This document shows positions 36,144 through 44,928 of a stretch of DNA of 64,000 nt, one piece after another. How positions within the stretch are numbered: the first letter of the stretch is position 1; each line of letters starts with the position of its first letter. The notes beneath the pieces were generated by a model, which made no database searches, had not been told where the DNA came from, and saw nothing but the letters and a program-made list of their open reading frames with translations. The position numbers and the translations under genes are program-made. The DNA comes from Psychrobacter sp. 4Dc (lineage in GTDB: Bacteria > Pseudomonadota > Gammaproteobacteria > Pseudomonadales > Moraxellaceae), in contig NZ_PJAT01000097.1 in NCBI RefSeq assembly GCF_002836715.1, positions 1 through 64,000 on the forward strand. The letters are read 5' to 3'.

Positions 36144-36469
36144 CGTTATATCCACAATATGTACCACTGTGTTCGACGCAAAGAACCGTACTTAATTTAT
36201 CACTGCAAAAAACCTCTAAAATTAATAAAAGTTTAATCATATCAGCAACTTATAAATAAAATTCTCATGGCGATTATAGGGTAACTGTTCAGTGTAATTG
36301 GCTAGAATAATTCCTAAAAAAGCGCCTAGCATGATGATGACTTGCTGACGCTGTTTCTAATATTACAATTATATCTACCATAACACAATCATAAACACTT
36401 TATTACAATGTTGTAACTTTTACGTGGATACTTTTCTTTGTTGATGATAAGCATAAAGACCGTAATTAC
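36144..36469. other. Gap thrC / LysM gene
   Basis: About 325 AT-rich bases on a minus-strand transcription path. It contains the palindrome TTACAATGTTGTAA (36403-36416), which could be a regulator site for the LysM gene. I see no clear terminator after thrC. Confidence 0.45.
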
Positions 36470-37891
36470 TTAAGCAGGATTCGGTGTGACATGTTGGCGG
36501 ATTTGTTTAGCGACCAGTTCAGCTTTGTTATCCAGTACCACTACGTGCTGCGGTAAATCTTCTAACCCTTCAGTATGCGCTGGACGAGCGATATCTATCT
36601 GACCGATAGCCTCAACGATAGTATCTGCAAATTTAACGGGTAATGCTGTCTCTGCACAAACAATAATTTCACCATTTAACTGTAGCTCTTTAGCGACTTT
36701 AATGCCGTCTGCAGTATGTGGATCAACCAATTCACCATGCTGATCATAAAGCGCTTTGATAGTCTGCAAGCGGTCGCTATGAGTAGATTTACCAGCAGCA
36801 AAACCATAGCGGTTATTAACTGCTTCCATCAAGTCAGACAAGTCAAAGCCTCGACCTGATTTTACGCCGTCAAATAACTCATGAACGCGTGCGCTATCTT
36901 TTTCTAATAGCAAATAAACAAAACGCTCAAAGTTAGATGCTTTTGAGATATCCATTGACGGACTAGAGGTTACATAGGTTTTTTCAGTCGGACGCGGCTG
37001 ATAAGCACCTTGATTAAAGAAGTCATTTAAAACGTCGTTTTCATTGGTTGCGACAATCAGACGGTCAATTGGCAGTCCCATTTCGCGAGCGATGTGACCG
37101 GCACAAATATTACCGAAATTACCTGATGGTACGCTAAAGCTGACTTTTTCATCGTTGCTCGTCGTGACCGCAAAGTAAGCTTTAAAATAGTAAACAATCT
37201 GCGCTAGGATACGACCCCAGTTGATAGAGTTTACCGTGCCTAGGTTATAAGCGGCTTTAAACTCAGCATCTTGCTGTAGCGCTTTGACTATGTCTTGGCA
37301 ATCATCAAACATACCATCGATCGCAATGTTATGAATATTGTTGTCGGTCAAACTATACATCTGCGCACGTTGGAACTCACTCATTTTGCCGTATGGTGAC
37401 AGCATAAAGACTTCGATGTTCTCTTTACCTCGCAATGCATACTCTGCTGCACTACCCGTGTCACCACTTGTTGCACCGATGATTGTAATACGTGCGTCTT
37501 TTTTCTTAAGCACATACTCAAAAGCATTGCCCAAAAACTGCATAGCAACATCTTTAAATGCCAATGTCGGACCGTTTGATAATCCTAGAATATATAAGTT
37601 ATCTTCAAGCTTGCGGACAGGAACAATCTCGTCAGAGCCAAACACATCAGCAGTGTAAGTGCGCTCAATGATATCTTGCAAATCAGCCGCAGGAATATCC
37701 GTCGCAAAACGCTGCATAATCGCCATCGCAAGCTTTGGATAGCTGAGCGTACGCCATTCATCAAGCGTTGCGCTATCGATGTTTGGATAGTGCTCAGGCA
37801 ACATCAAACCACCATCTGGGGCAAGACCCATCAAAAGCACATCACTAAAATCCATTGGTGCTGTCTGACCACGGGTACTGATATATTTCAT
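36470..37891 (-). CDS. thrC: Threonine synthase (yeast-type, ThrC)
   Basis: This 473-aa PLP fold-type II enzyme converts O-phosphohomoserine to threonine. It begins MKYISTRGQTAPMDFSDVLLMGLAPDGGL, typical of the longer ThrC class. The PLP lysine is in GPTLAFKDVAMQFLG, and the Gly-rich phosphate loop is ATSGDTGSAA. It is 46 bases after rsmB on the same strand, so probably cotranscribed. Confidence 0.95.
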   Translation of the reverse strand: MKYISTRGQTAPMDFSDVLLMGLAPDGGLMLPEHYPNIDSATLDEWRTLSYPKLAMAIMQRFATDIPAADLQDIIERTYTADVFGSDEIVPVRKLEDNLYILGLSNGPTLAFKDVAMQFLGNAFEYVLKKKDARITIIGATSGDTGSAAEYALRGKENIEVFMLSPYGKMSEFQRAQMYSLTDNNIHNIAIDGMFDDCQDIVKALQQDAEFKAAYNLGTVNSINWGRILAQIVYYFKAYFAVTTSNDEKVSFSVPSGNFGNICAGHIAREMGLPIDRLIVATNENDVLNDFFNQGAYQPRPTEKTYVTSSPSMDISKASNFERFVYLLLEKDSARVHELFDGVKSGRGFDLSDLMEAVNNRYGFAAGKSTHSDRLQTIKALYDQHGELVDPHTADGIKVAKELQLNGEIIVCAETALPVKFADTIVEAIGQIDIARPAHTEGLEDLPQHVVVLDNKAELVAKQIRQHVTPNPA

Positions 37892-37937
37892 TAGATTGTC
37901 CTGTCTACAATAATGTTATTCAATAGTTAAAAACGGT

Positions 37938-39500
37938 TTATTCAGCAGTTTTTTGTAGCAATGCATAATAAAAACCATCGCCACTCGCGCTATCGATTGG
38001 CAAGCACTGACGACCGATTGCTTGTTCGATACCCCAGTTGCAATCTTCAGTAAACTCGATCACTACTGCATCATTATGATGAGTGATAAAGTCCTGCATT
38101 TGCTCGACGTTTTCTTGCTTTAAGATAGAGCATGTTACGTACAGCAGATAACCACCAGCTTTGAGTTGTGGCCATAAGTTATGCAAGATATCTGCTTGCA
38201 ACAGTGCCGTTTGCTCGATGTCTTCTTCGGTACGCAAGATACTGATATCTGGATGACGGCGAATCACGCCAGTCGCAGTACAAGGAGAGTCCAATAATAT
38301 TGCATCAAATACGGGTTCATTTGTCGCCGCTTTTTTATTTTTGCCATGCTGCCATCTGGTTGCATCTGCACAAACGATATTAAGTGCGACGCTTTTCTCT
38401 GCTTGCTGCAAGTCATGCTGGCTTAGATTCAAGCGCTGTAAATTCTCACGAATACGTTCGATACGTGGTGCTTCATTATCGATAGCCGTTACCTTGATAT
38501 CAGTAATCGCAGGTGACGTTTCAGCATCGTCTTGTTTCACGTGAAACAACGATGATTCATCGTTAGCGCTCATTAGCTCTAACCAATGAGCAAGCTTGCC
38601 ACCAGGTGCCGCACAAGCATCTAGAATATGTATCTCATTATTCGTATCAGGTTTTTCAGCACTAAGCTTAGCCATTAATGCTTTATTGATAATCGGTGCA
38701 GCTAACTGAGCATGCATATCTTGCACGCTAGCCGTTCCTAAAGCGAAATCAGGCAAAGCATTAACGGAAGTGCTTTGATGTAGTCTAAGACCTTTGGTTG
38801 ATAGCGTAGCAGCGGCAGACTCTGATGAGTTCGCTACCTTAAAGCCAGTCGTTAGCTCAACGATATCTGCATCAATTTCTGCGCCATCCAATGCATGCTG
38901 ATAGTCCTCTACCGAAGTAACCGCCGAATTCACTCGTAAAAACATCGGTGCTGGTTGGCGTAAGCCTTGTGTCAGCTCATCATACTGCTCGCTCCAATCT
39001 TGCTTAAGCTGGTAAGCAAGCCAATTTGGTAGACTATGTTTTTTATCGCACTTCTTACGGAATTTGCTTGGATTCTTAGCGACCTTACGCAAAATAGCAT
39101 TCACCAAACCAGTCGAGTGAGCGAACTCAATCTCTTTTGCAGCCTCAACGGTTTCGTGAATGGCGGCATGGTCAGCTACTTCTAAGTAAAGCAACTGTAC
39201 TAAGCCGACTTGAATGGTGGTACGCACCTCAATCTCTTCGATAGGGTTGTCTGCTAAGCTATCGAGCAAACGTGCCAACGCATGCCACTGGCGCAATGTC
39301 GTGAGCAGTAATGCATGGGCAAAGCCTTTATCACCATCGTGCAGACTGTTTAGCAATGGATCAAGGACGCTTGAGAGCGACTGACCGTTTTGGATAGCCA
39401 GTAAGGTACGAATCACACGCACGCGTACGCTGCCATTCATAATAAGATTGCTTGATGGTTTGAGCTTATTGTTTCTAGGCGCAGTACTGTTTTGTCTCAT
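37938..39500 (-). CDS. rsmB: 16S rRNA (cytosine-967-C5)-methyltransferase RsmB
   Basis: This 520-aa protein has a NusB-like N-terminal domain (residues about 25-160) and a SAM-dependent methyltransferase domain with HILDACAAPGGKLAHWLE, LDSPCTATGVIRRHPDI and the second Cys in VTCSILKQEN. E. coli RsmB is 429 aa. The extra length comes from an N-terminal extension and from inserts such as the segment after LMSANDESS, where the coding DNA contains a perfect parS sequence (38533-38548) translated as LFHVKQ. It follows fmt, the usual order, but def is not adjacent. Confidence 0.93.
   Translation of the reverse strand: MRQNSTAPRNNKLKPSSNLIMNGSVRVRVIRTLLAIQNGQSLSSVLDPLLNSLHDGDKGFAHALLLTTLRQWHALARLLDSLADNPIEEIEVRTTIQVGLVQLLYLEVADHAAIHETVEAAKEIEFAHSTGLVNAILRKVAKNPSKFRKKCDKKHSLPNWLAYQLKQDWSEQYDELTQGLRQPAPMFLRVNSAVTSVEDYQHALDGAEIDADIVELTTGFKVANSSESAAATLSTKGLRLHQSTSVNALPDFALGTASVQDMHAQLAAPIINKALMAKLSAEKPDTNNEIHILDACAAPGGKLAHWLELMSANDESSLFHVKQDDAETSPAITDIKVTAIDNEAPRIERIRENLQRLNLSQHDLQQAEKSVALNIVCADATRWQHGKNKKAATNEPVFDAILLDSPCTATGVIRRHPDISILRTEEDIEQTALLQADILHNLWPQLKAGGYLLYVTCSILKQENVEQMQDFITHHNDAVVIEFTEDCNWGIEQAIGRQCLPIDSASGDGFYYALLQKTAE
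38533..38548. promoter_or_regulatory. parS site (perfect consensus) within rsmB
   Basis: TGTTTCACGTGAAACA is a perfect 16-bp palindrome identical to the ParB-binding consensus. It lies in rsmB, in a poorly conserved insert of the protein, about 13 kb from dnaA. Confidence 0.85.
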
Positions 39501-39565
39501 TAAATTTCATTTCCTTGACGTATGATCGATAGCGTCTTGTGCAAGTAGGTTAAATATAAGTAACG

Positions 39566-40642
39566 TTATTTTGTTTCTGACGTAAATTGATCACCGTCAT
39601 TTAATTGGTTGCCATGGCAAACTTGTTCAGCAGTCATCGGCTTACCACCCGCAAACTGCAAGTGAGTAATAGCTAAAGTGGTGGCTGATGATTCAGCATC
39701 ACTCTCTTTACCACAAGCGACTAAGATCGCTTTTCTTCCGACACTGATAACCGTTCCAGCAGGTTCATTGCTTTGCTGCGATGTATTTACAGGTAAGCTA
39801 GCCAACACTTTGACGCGCTGCCCTGCTCGGAAAGTATAAGCACCGGGCCATGGCGTCAGTCCACGAATTTGGCGTTCAATAGCGGCAGCAGGCTGCGACC
39901 AATCAACTTCGCCTTCGGTTTTGACTAATTTTTCAGCGTAGTTGGCTTGACTATCGTCTTGAGCGATAGCTTGATCTTGATAAGTGGGCAAATCCTTTAA
40001 TACCGTACTAATGGCTGTCGCACCAAGTGCAGCCATCTTATCATGTAGGCTAGCAGCGGTATCATCAGAGGCAATACTTTCGCTAACTTTATAAAGCATG
40101 TCACCTGTATCAAGACCTTTGTCCATCTGCATAATGGTAATTCCTGTCTCATCGTCTCCGGCCAAGAGTGCACGATGGATAGGTGCAGCACCGCGCCAGC
40201 GTGGCAACAGTGAGGCATGAATATTCAAGCAACCATGAGTAGGCGTCTCTAGTACACCGATAGGTAAAATCAATCCGTAAGCGGCAACAATCATCACATC
40301 TGGTTGATAGGTGCGTAGAGTTTGCCTAGCAGCTAGGCCTTCTGCACTAGACTTTTTAAAAGTGACTGGCTGCTCTACAGCGATATCATTTGCCAATGCA
40401 ACTTCTTTTACCGCAGAGGCTGACAACTTTTGACCACGACCTGCTTTACGATCAGGCTGGGTGTAAACAGCAACTATCTCTATATTCAGCGCTTCTTGCT
40501 GATTAACTAATGACTCAAGGCTAATAGCTGCAAACTCAGGCGTGCCCGCAAATACTACCCTTAATCGGTTAGTAGTTGGGGTATCATGGTCGGTAAGCGA
40601 GTTAGATGTATCAAAGGTAGGAGCAGTTGTAGTCATAATCAT
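39566..40642 (-). CDS. fmt: Methionyl-tRNA formyltransferase Fmt
   Basis: This 358-aa enzyme formylates initiator Met-tRNA. It has the formyl-transferase core VVFAGTPEFAA, the Asn-His-Asp catalytic site around CLNIHASLLPRWRGAAPI and DDETGITIMQMDKGLDTGDML, and the C-terminal OB-like domain. The first 28 residues are an extra Thr/Asp-rich extension; a start at 40636 (MTTTAPT) is possible. It begins the fmt-rsmB-thrC run; def is missing from its usual place next to fmt. Confidence 0.94.
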   Translation of the reverse strand: MIMTTTAPTFDTSNSLTDHDTPTTNRLRVVFAGTPEFAAISLESLVNQQEALNIEIVAVYTQPDRKAGRGQKLSASAVKEVALANDIAVEQPVTFKKSSAEGLAARQTLRTYQPDVMIVAAYGLILPIGVLETPTHGCLNIHASLLPRWRGAAPIHRALLAGDDETGITIMQMDKGLDTGDMLYKVSESIASDDTAASLHDKMAALGATAISTVLKDLPTYQDQAIAQDDSQANYAEKLVKTEGEVDWSQPAAAIERQIRGLTPWPGAYTFRAGQRVKVLASLPVNTSQQSNEPAGTVISVGRKAILVACGKESDAESSATTLAITHLQFAGGKPMTAEQVCHGNQLNDGDQFTSETK

Positions 40643-40963
40643 GCATTATATAAGGTTTATTTGTTCATTATAGGTGAGTTTACGGCGCAGTGCCATGATT
40701 GTAATGACCTCACTTCATGATAACCAATGACATTATTTGCCTTTATAATATCAAGAACATCAAACGCTCTGCTTATAGTTTTTACAAAACAATTTGGCGT
40801 TAATAACCACTCTCTGTAAACAGTAAGCCGTTATTCTGCTATAAATAGAAGGTAACACTAAAAATTTTAGGCAATTCAACTGCCGTATAATTCCCCTACT
40901 ATATGTAGAAACCTCATTTTAATTTCACTATATTCTTTCGTGTCGAGATAGGGCCACGCTTTC
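40643..40963. other. Divergent region fmt / hybrid sensor gene
   Basis: About 320 AT-rich bases with no gene. I see no strong palindrome or conserved operator. The sensor gene has only a weak ribosome-binding site (GATAGGG about 13 bases before the ATG). Confidence 0.45.
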
Positions 40964-43717
40964 ATGCAACAGTTTCAGTCCTTACAGCGCTTATTGATTT
41001 TCTATACCTTGTCTCTCACGGTTATGTTACTGCTGTACTATGTCACAATGTTTGATGGAATGAAAAAACATAGTGAGCAACACAGCATAGATACTTTTTA
41101 TTCCCTACAACATAGTATTATTGAGCATGCAGCGCCTGTAGATAGCGAAATAAAAAAAATCTTAGAACAGCCTACTTTTGATCAACTGAGTTATCAGCTG
41201 ATTTTGATGATGCCTTCTGGGCAGACCTATATTCATCATAATACTCGTCCCAATGAATCTGCTTTTTCTACTGTTGCTTTCCCTACCATCGGCACTACCA
41301 CTTTTAGCAGTAATGATCATAGCGCTTATACAGTCAATAGCAATGATCTAACAGGAATCATTACTCTAAGAAGCGGACACCAGATTTATATCGTATTACG
41401 CCACGAACCTTTTGTTGTTGACTGGATATCTTACCGTTATTGGCTTCCTTTGATGGTCGCCATCATACTATTCTTCATGGCATTGCTCTATATGCTTAAT
41501 CGTCGCACTAACTGGGAGCAGTTACTGGTTTATACGGATAATTTGAGTAGCCGCGCAAAAGAATCTTATACGCCGCCGCCGTTTTTACAAAAGAAATCTA
41601 CTACAGAGTTCATGCTGTTAGGTCATGCATTAAGTCGCGTCAGCTACCAACTACATAATGACTATCGGCGTATAAAAACATTGACTCATCGCTTAGAACG
41701 CTTGGTTGATCAGGCACCCTTACCGATGCTGATGAGTATACGACATGGTCAAATTAGTTTCTATAATCAGCGTTTTGAGCAAGTATTTACCCCTCCTACA
41801 CAGAGTGAACAGAGCTATGAGCTGACTGATTTCGTTGAAGGGAAAGACGAGGCCACTCAAATACTGTTAAAAACCATCTCAAATTTACGCGTTACTCGCA
41901 CACTGATAGTTTATGGCTTGGAGAACAAACAAGCCTACCAACTACACGCAACACCCTGGTTTGGTGAACATGGGCAAGTTCACGGTTTTACTGTGATTTT
42001 TAATAATGTTGATGAAATTTTCCATCAATCTGAACAACTACAGCTGCACAACCAACAACTGCAATTACAAATTGATGAATCAAACGAAGCCCAAGCATTT
42101 ATAGGTCGTAAGTTAAGGTTACCACTAGAGAAGATAATTGATTCGTTGGAACCCATCGACCCTTCAATATTGACGGCTCAAGGCAAAAAGACTCTAAATA
42201 CATTGATTACAACCAGTCAAAGCATGTTGACTGTGCTCAATGAGACACTAGCCACAGAGGAGATTGAAGTCCGAAAAACACGTCTAAGTATCGAAACGGT
42301 TGATATTTATAAGGTAAGCAAAGAGGTTAGCAATTTAGTCACAAAAGAAATAAGACAACAAGGGTTAGAATTGATTTATTTCTTTGCGCCGGACTGTCCT
42401 CGTTACATCGAAACTGATTACATTCGACTGCACCATATCCTATTAAATCTGTTGAAAAACGCTATTAGTTTTACAACATCAGGCTATGTCGCGCTCACTG
42501 TTGATCGTGTACCTGAAGATAAAGTAACGCAAATAAGTAATCAGGATTTAACTCCTAACAATGACACGACAGTGCCTGCGCAGACATCTTATTGGATTCG
42601 GTTTAGCGTAAAAGACACTGGAGCAACTATTACTCCTGAGAGACAAAATCAATTAGTCAATATCTTGAATCAAAACAATCATAACTTAGTTGAAGACAGT
42701 AATATTGGCTTGAGTGATGCCAATAGCTTTGCTCAGTTACTCGGCGGTTTCATCGAACTAAGTAATACGGTGGATAAAGAGACGATATTTAGCCTCTACC
42801 TTCCTTATCCTCAGACCACTTATCAATCGGTATATCATCGTTGTTCGCAGCTGCCCCATATTCACCTTATCGCTGTCATCAATCAGCCTCTAGTTGCTGA
42901 ACATTTACAACGTTTGTGCGAGTACTTAACGATATCTGTGACTATCTACAGCACTTTAGATAGAGCCACTGTACAGCAGCTAAAAAACAAATTAAAACAA
43001 GATGAGCAAACCGTCATTCCTATCTTGTTATTAGATTATGAATACAGCGAATCCATCACCTTATCAGCTCATGCGAGCAACAAGTATAGCGAGCAACAAG
43101 AAGTGTTAAACGACCTAGTCGCTACGCCTTCACTACCGAAGATATTACTTAGCATGAAACTTGAAAGGCATATCCCTTCTACTTTACTAGGCCAATATGA
43201 TGGATTTTTGACCAAACCCTTGGACGCAAGTTTACTACTGTCTGAACTGCTACGTTTAACCTTGTTTGCAAGGAAAACGCTAAACATACTGGTCAAACAT
43301 CAATATGACAGCAGTCTATCTTTTGTAGAAGATACACCTAAGAAAGAAATCTTGTCTCCACTGATTTTGGTCGTAGAAGACAGTCCTACTAACCAAAAGA
43401 TAGCCTGTAAGATGTTAAGTAAGCTTGGTTATCGTAGTATTGTCGCAGAAGATGGACAGCAAGCACTCGAGAAACTCAAAAGCCAACGTGAAGAAATTTC
43501 TTTGATTTTGATGGACTGCCGAATGCCCATTATGGATGGCTTACAAGCCACACAAGTGATTCGCTCGCAAGGTGATAAAATACCAATTGTGGCGCTAACT
43601 GCGAATAATACAGAAGAAGATCGCGAGGCTTGTATGCAAGTAGGTATGGACGAGTTTTTATCCAAACCCATTAGTAAGAAAGACTTAGAATCCGTTTTGC
43701 AGAGTTTTATACAATAA
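40964..43717 (+). CDS. Hybrid sensor protein with degenerate kinase core and intact receiver
   Basis: This 917-aa inner-membrane protein has TM1 at about 9-27, a periplasmic domain at 28-155 and TM2 at about 157-178. A PAS-like region lies at about 245-350, followed by a coiled coil. At the H-box position (378-392) the sequence is AFIGRKLRLPLEKII: the expected SHE(I/L)R with phospho-accepting His is absent. The ATPase-like domain keeps an N-box (LHHILLNLLKNAISFT, about 489-504) but has DTGATI instead of DTGIGI and no Gly-rich G2 box. A receiver-like domain without a recognisable phosphorylation Asp (about 633-768) precedes a normal receiver (798-917) with Asp851 in LMDCRMPIMDG and Lys901. The overall layout is BarA/GacS-like. 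It probably cannot autophosphorylate and may act as a scaffold or be phosphorylated from elsewhere; this is inference. Confidence 0.85.
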   Translation: MQQFQSLQRLLIFYTLSLTVMLLLYYVTMFDGMKKHSEQHSIDTFYSLQHSIIEHAAPVDSEIKKILEQPTFDQLSYQLILMMPSGQTYIHHNTRPNESAFSTVAFPTIGTTTFSSNDHSAYTVNSNDLTGIITLRSGHQIYIVLRHEPFVVDWISYRYWLPLMVAIILFFMALLYMLNRRTNWEQLLVYTDNLSSRAKESYTPPPFLQKKSTTEFMLLGHALSRVSYQLHNDYRRIKTLTHRLERLVDQAPLPMLMSIRHGQISFYNQRFEQVFTPPTQSEQSYELTDFVEGKDEATQILLKTISNLRVTRTLIVYGLENKQAYQLHATPWFGEHGQVHGFTVIFNNVDEIFHQSEQLQLHNQQLQLQIDESNEAQAFIGRKLRLPLEKIIDSLEPIDPSILTAQGKKTLNTLITTSQSMLTVLNETLATEEIEVRKTRLSIETVDIYKVSKEVSNLVTKEIRQQGLELIYFFAPDCPRYIETDYIRLHHILLNLLKNAISFTTSGYVALTVDRVPEDKVTQISNQDLTPNNDTTVPAQTSYWIRFSVKDTGATITPERQNQLVNILNQNNHNLVEDSNIGLSDANSFAQLLGGFIELSNTVDKETIFSLYLPYPQTTYQSVYHRCSQLPHIHLIAVINQPLVAEHLQRLCEYLTISVTIYSTLDRATVQQLKNKLKQDEQTVIPILLLDYEYSESITLSAHASNKYSEQQEVLNDLVATPSLPKILLSMKLERHIPSTLLGQYDGFLTKPLDASLLLSELLRLTLFARKTLNILVKHQYDSSLSFVEDTPKKEILSPLILVVEDSPTNQKIACKMLSKLGYRSIVAEDGQQALEKLKSQREEISLILMDCRMPIMDGLQATQVIRSQGDKIPIVALTANNTEEDREACMQVGMDEFLSKPISKKDLESVLQSFIQ

Positions 43718-43727
43718 ATCTCTAGTG

Positions 43728-43780
43728 CAAATAAAAAATACCCTATCGATATCACCTAATCAAAGTAATATCGATAGGGT
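43728..43780 (-). terminator. Terminator after ribE
   Basis: The 12-bp perfect arms CCCTATCGATAT (43741-43752) and ATATCGATAGGG (43768-43779) have a 15-base loop. On the minus strand they are followed by ATTTTTTATTT. It lies between the convergent sensor gene and ribE; the plus-strand side has no T-run. Confidence 0.85.
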
Positions 43781-43822
43781 CAAAAACTTGGTACGAGGAT
43801 AGTATTTCGGTAAGCTTAATTG

Positions 43823-44497
43823 TTATTTCATAAACCCATTATCGGCCAGAAATGCTTCTGTGATTTGGCTTTGCGGGCTTGACGCATTCATACCCCCAGA
43901 TTGAGATTTATTTAGTAGACGTTCTAGATAACGAGCCACGATATCTACTTCAATATTCACTTTGTTGCCTACTAACCAATGCTTAGCGATATTCGTCACT
44001 TGAGCAGTATGCGGAATGATATTTAGAGAGACAATATTGTCACGCACTAAATTGGTCGTCAGACTAATACCATCTACTGTAATAGAGCCTTTGGTCGCTG
44101 TATAGTGCGCTAGCTCTTGCGGTATCTCAATCTCAATATAGATAGAACGAGCATCTTGTTGTAATTTACTAACGACCCCTACTCCATCTACATGACCAGC
44201 GACGATATGACCACCAAAACGAGTCGTTGGTAGCATGGCTTTTTCTAGATTGACGGTATGACCTGCTTTTAACCCTTCTAATGCTGTTCTAGCAATAGTT
44301 TCACGTGAAACATCAACAGAATAGTAGTTACTCCCGAATTCCACCACGGTTAAACAAATACCATTTGATGCAATAGAATCGCCTAGCTTCACGTCACTGA
44401 AATCCAAGTCATCAGACTCTACTGTCAAACGTATGTCACCGCCTGTCGCCTGCATCGATTTAACTTTTCCAACGCTTTCTATAATTCCAGTAAACAT
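43823..44497 (-). CDS. ribE: Riboflavin synthase, alpha subunit (RibE/RibC)
   Basis: This 224-aa protein has two tandem lumazine-binding barrels (residues about 1-97 and 98-200), each with a TGIIESVG- or HIVAGHVDG-type start. It dismutates 6,7-dimethyl-8-ribityllumazine to riboflavin. The N-terminal MFTGIIESVG is diagnostic. The segment DVSRETIAR is encoded across a parS-like sequence (44297-44312). ribD lies 431 bases upstream on the same strand, separated by a DnaA-box/parS region. Confidence 0.95.
   Translation of the reverse strand: MFTGIIESVGKVKSMQATGGDIRLTVESDDLDFSDVKLGDSIASNGICLTVVEFGSNYYSVDVSRETIARTALEGLKAGHTVNLEKAMLPTTRFGGHIVAGHVDGVGVVSKLQQDARSIYIEIEIPQELAHYTATKGSITVDGISLTTNLVRDNIVSLNIIPHTAQVTNIAKHWLVGNKVNIEVDIVARYLERLLNKSQSGGMNASSPQSQITEAFLADNGFMK
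44297..44312. promoter_or_regulatory. parS-like site within ribE
   Basis: AGTTTCACGTGAAACA has one mismatch to consensus, at the outermost base. The full central 14-bp palindrome is intact. Confidence 0.75.
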
Positions 44498-44712
44498 ATT
44501 ACCCTCATCTCATTACAGTATTGCCGTTATAGGCGAATATTTTAGTTTATCAAATCATCTATCAATTCTTTATCACAACTTGTTCAAATAACTGACAGTG
44601 CAACATCGTTAGACTTGACCGTTAATAGGATAAATTGTGGATAAGTAAGGATAAATCAATAGAGGTATAGCTAGAAGTCGCTATAAATACATAGTTATCC
44701 ACAACAAATAAA

Positions 44713-44728
44713 AATTTCACATGAAACC
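44713..44728. promoter_or_regulatory. Weak parS-like site
   Basis: AATTTCACATGAAACC has four mismatches to consensus. The TTTCACATGAAA core is present. It is 9 bases from a DnaA box. Confidence 0.35.
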
Positions 44729-44807
44729 TATTTATTTACAAATAGACTGTTAAAGTATTGATTTGTATAAATATTTATTAAAACAATCGAAATATGAACA
44801 TCTTTTG

Positions 44808-44823
44808 TGTTTCATGTGAAACA
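44808..44823. promoter_or_regulatory. parS-like site in ribD-ribE gap
   Basis: TGTTTCATGTGAAACA has one mismatch to consensus and is the reverse complement of the TGTTTCACATGAAACA variant seen at 29245, 46923 and 55187. Confidence 0.7.
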
Positions 44824-44834
44824 AAGTTATACAC

Positions 44835-44850
44835 AGTTCCATGTGAAACA
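44835..44850. promoter_or_regulatory. parS-like site in ribD-ribE gap, second copy
   Basis: AGTTCCATGTGAAACA has two mismatches when position 5 is taken as free, as in the TGTTNCACGTGAAACA consensus. It starts 11 bases after the previous site and touches the relaxed DnaA box TTATACACA. Confidence 0.5.
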
Positions 44851-44928
44851 CGTAAATCAACAATTGATTTATCCATATTCTAAGCTTTTTTTTATAATTT
44901 GTGGAAAACCTACTTATACGAAGAATAT

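Larger units (their letters stand above)
44498..44928. promoter_or_regulatory. AT-rich DnaA-box and parS-like cluster between ribD and ribE
   Basis: This 431-base non-coding gap contains two perfect DnaA boxes (TTATCCACA at 44695-44703 on the plus strand; TTATCCACA at 44636-44644 on the minus strand). It has two relaxed matches to TTWTNCACA (TTATACACA 44827-44835 plus; TTTTCCACA 44900-44908 minus). Three parS-like palindromes (44713-44728, 44808-44823, 44835-44850) lie between them. The sequence is strongly AT-rich. It could titrate DnaA (datA-like), help load ParB, or be a secondary origin-like element. It also must carry any ribE promoter. Confidence 0.65.

Noticed and set aside
44569-44578. 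TTTATCACAA as a DnaA box
   Set aside because: It does not fit TTWTNCACA without a gap, so it was excluded from the cluster count.
44498-44928. FMN riboswitch upstream of ribE
   Set aside because: The conserved RFN helices and loops (for example AGGATG and GAGAG blocks in order) are not recognisable; the region is explained better by DnaA boxes and parS-like sites.
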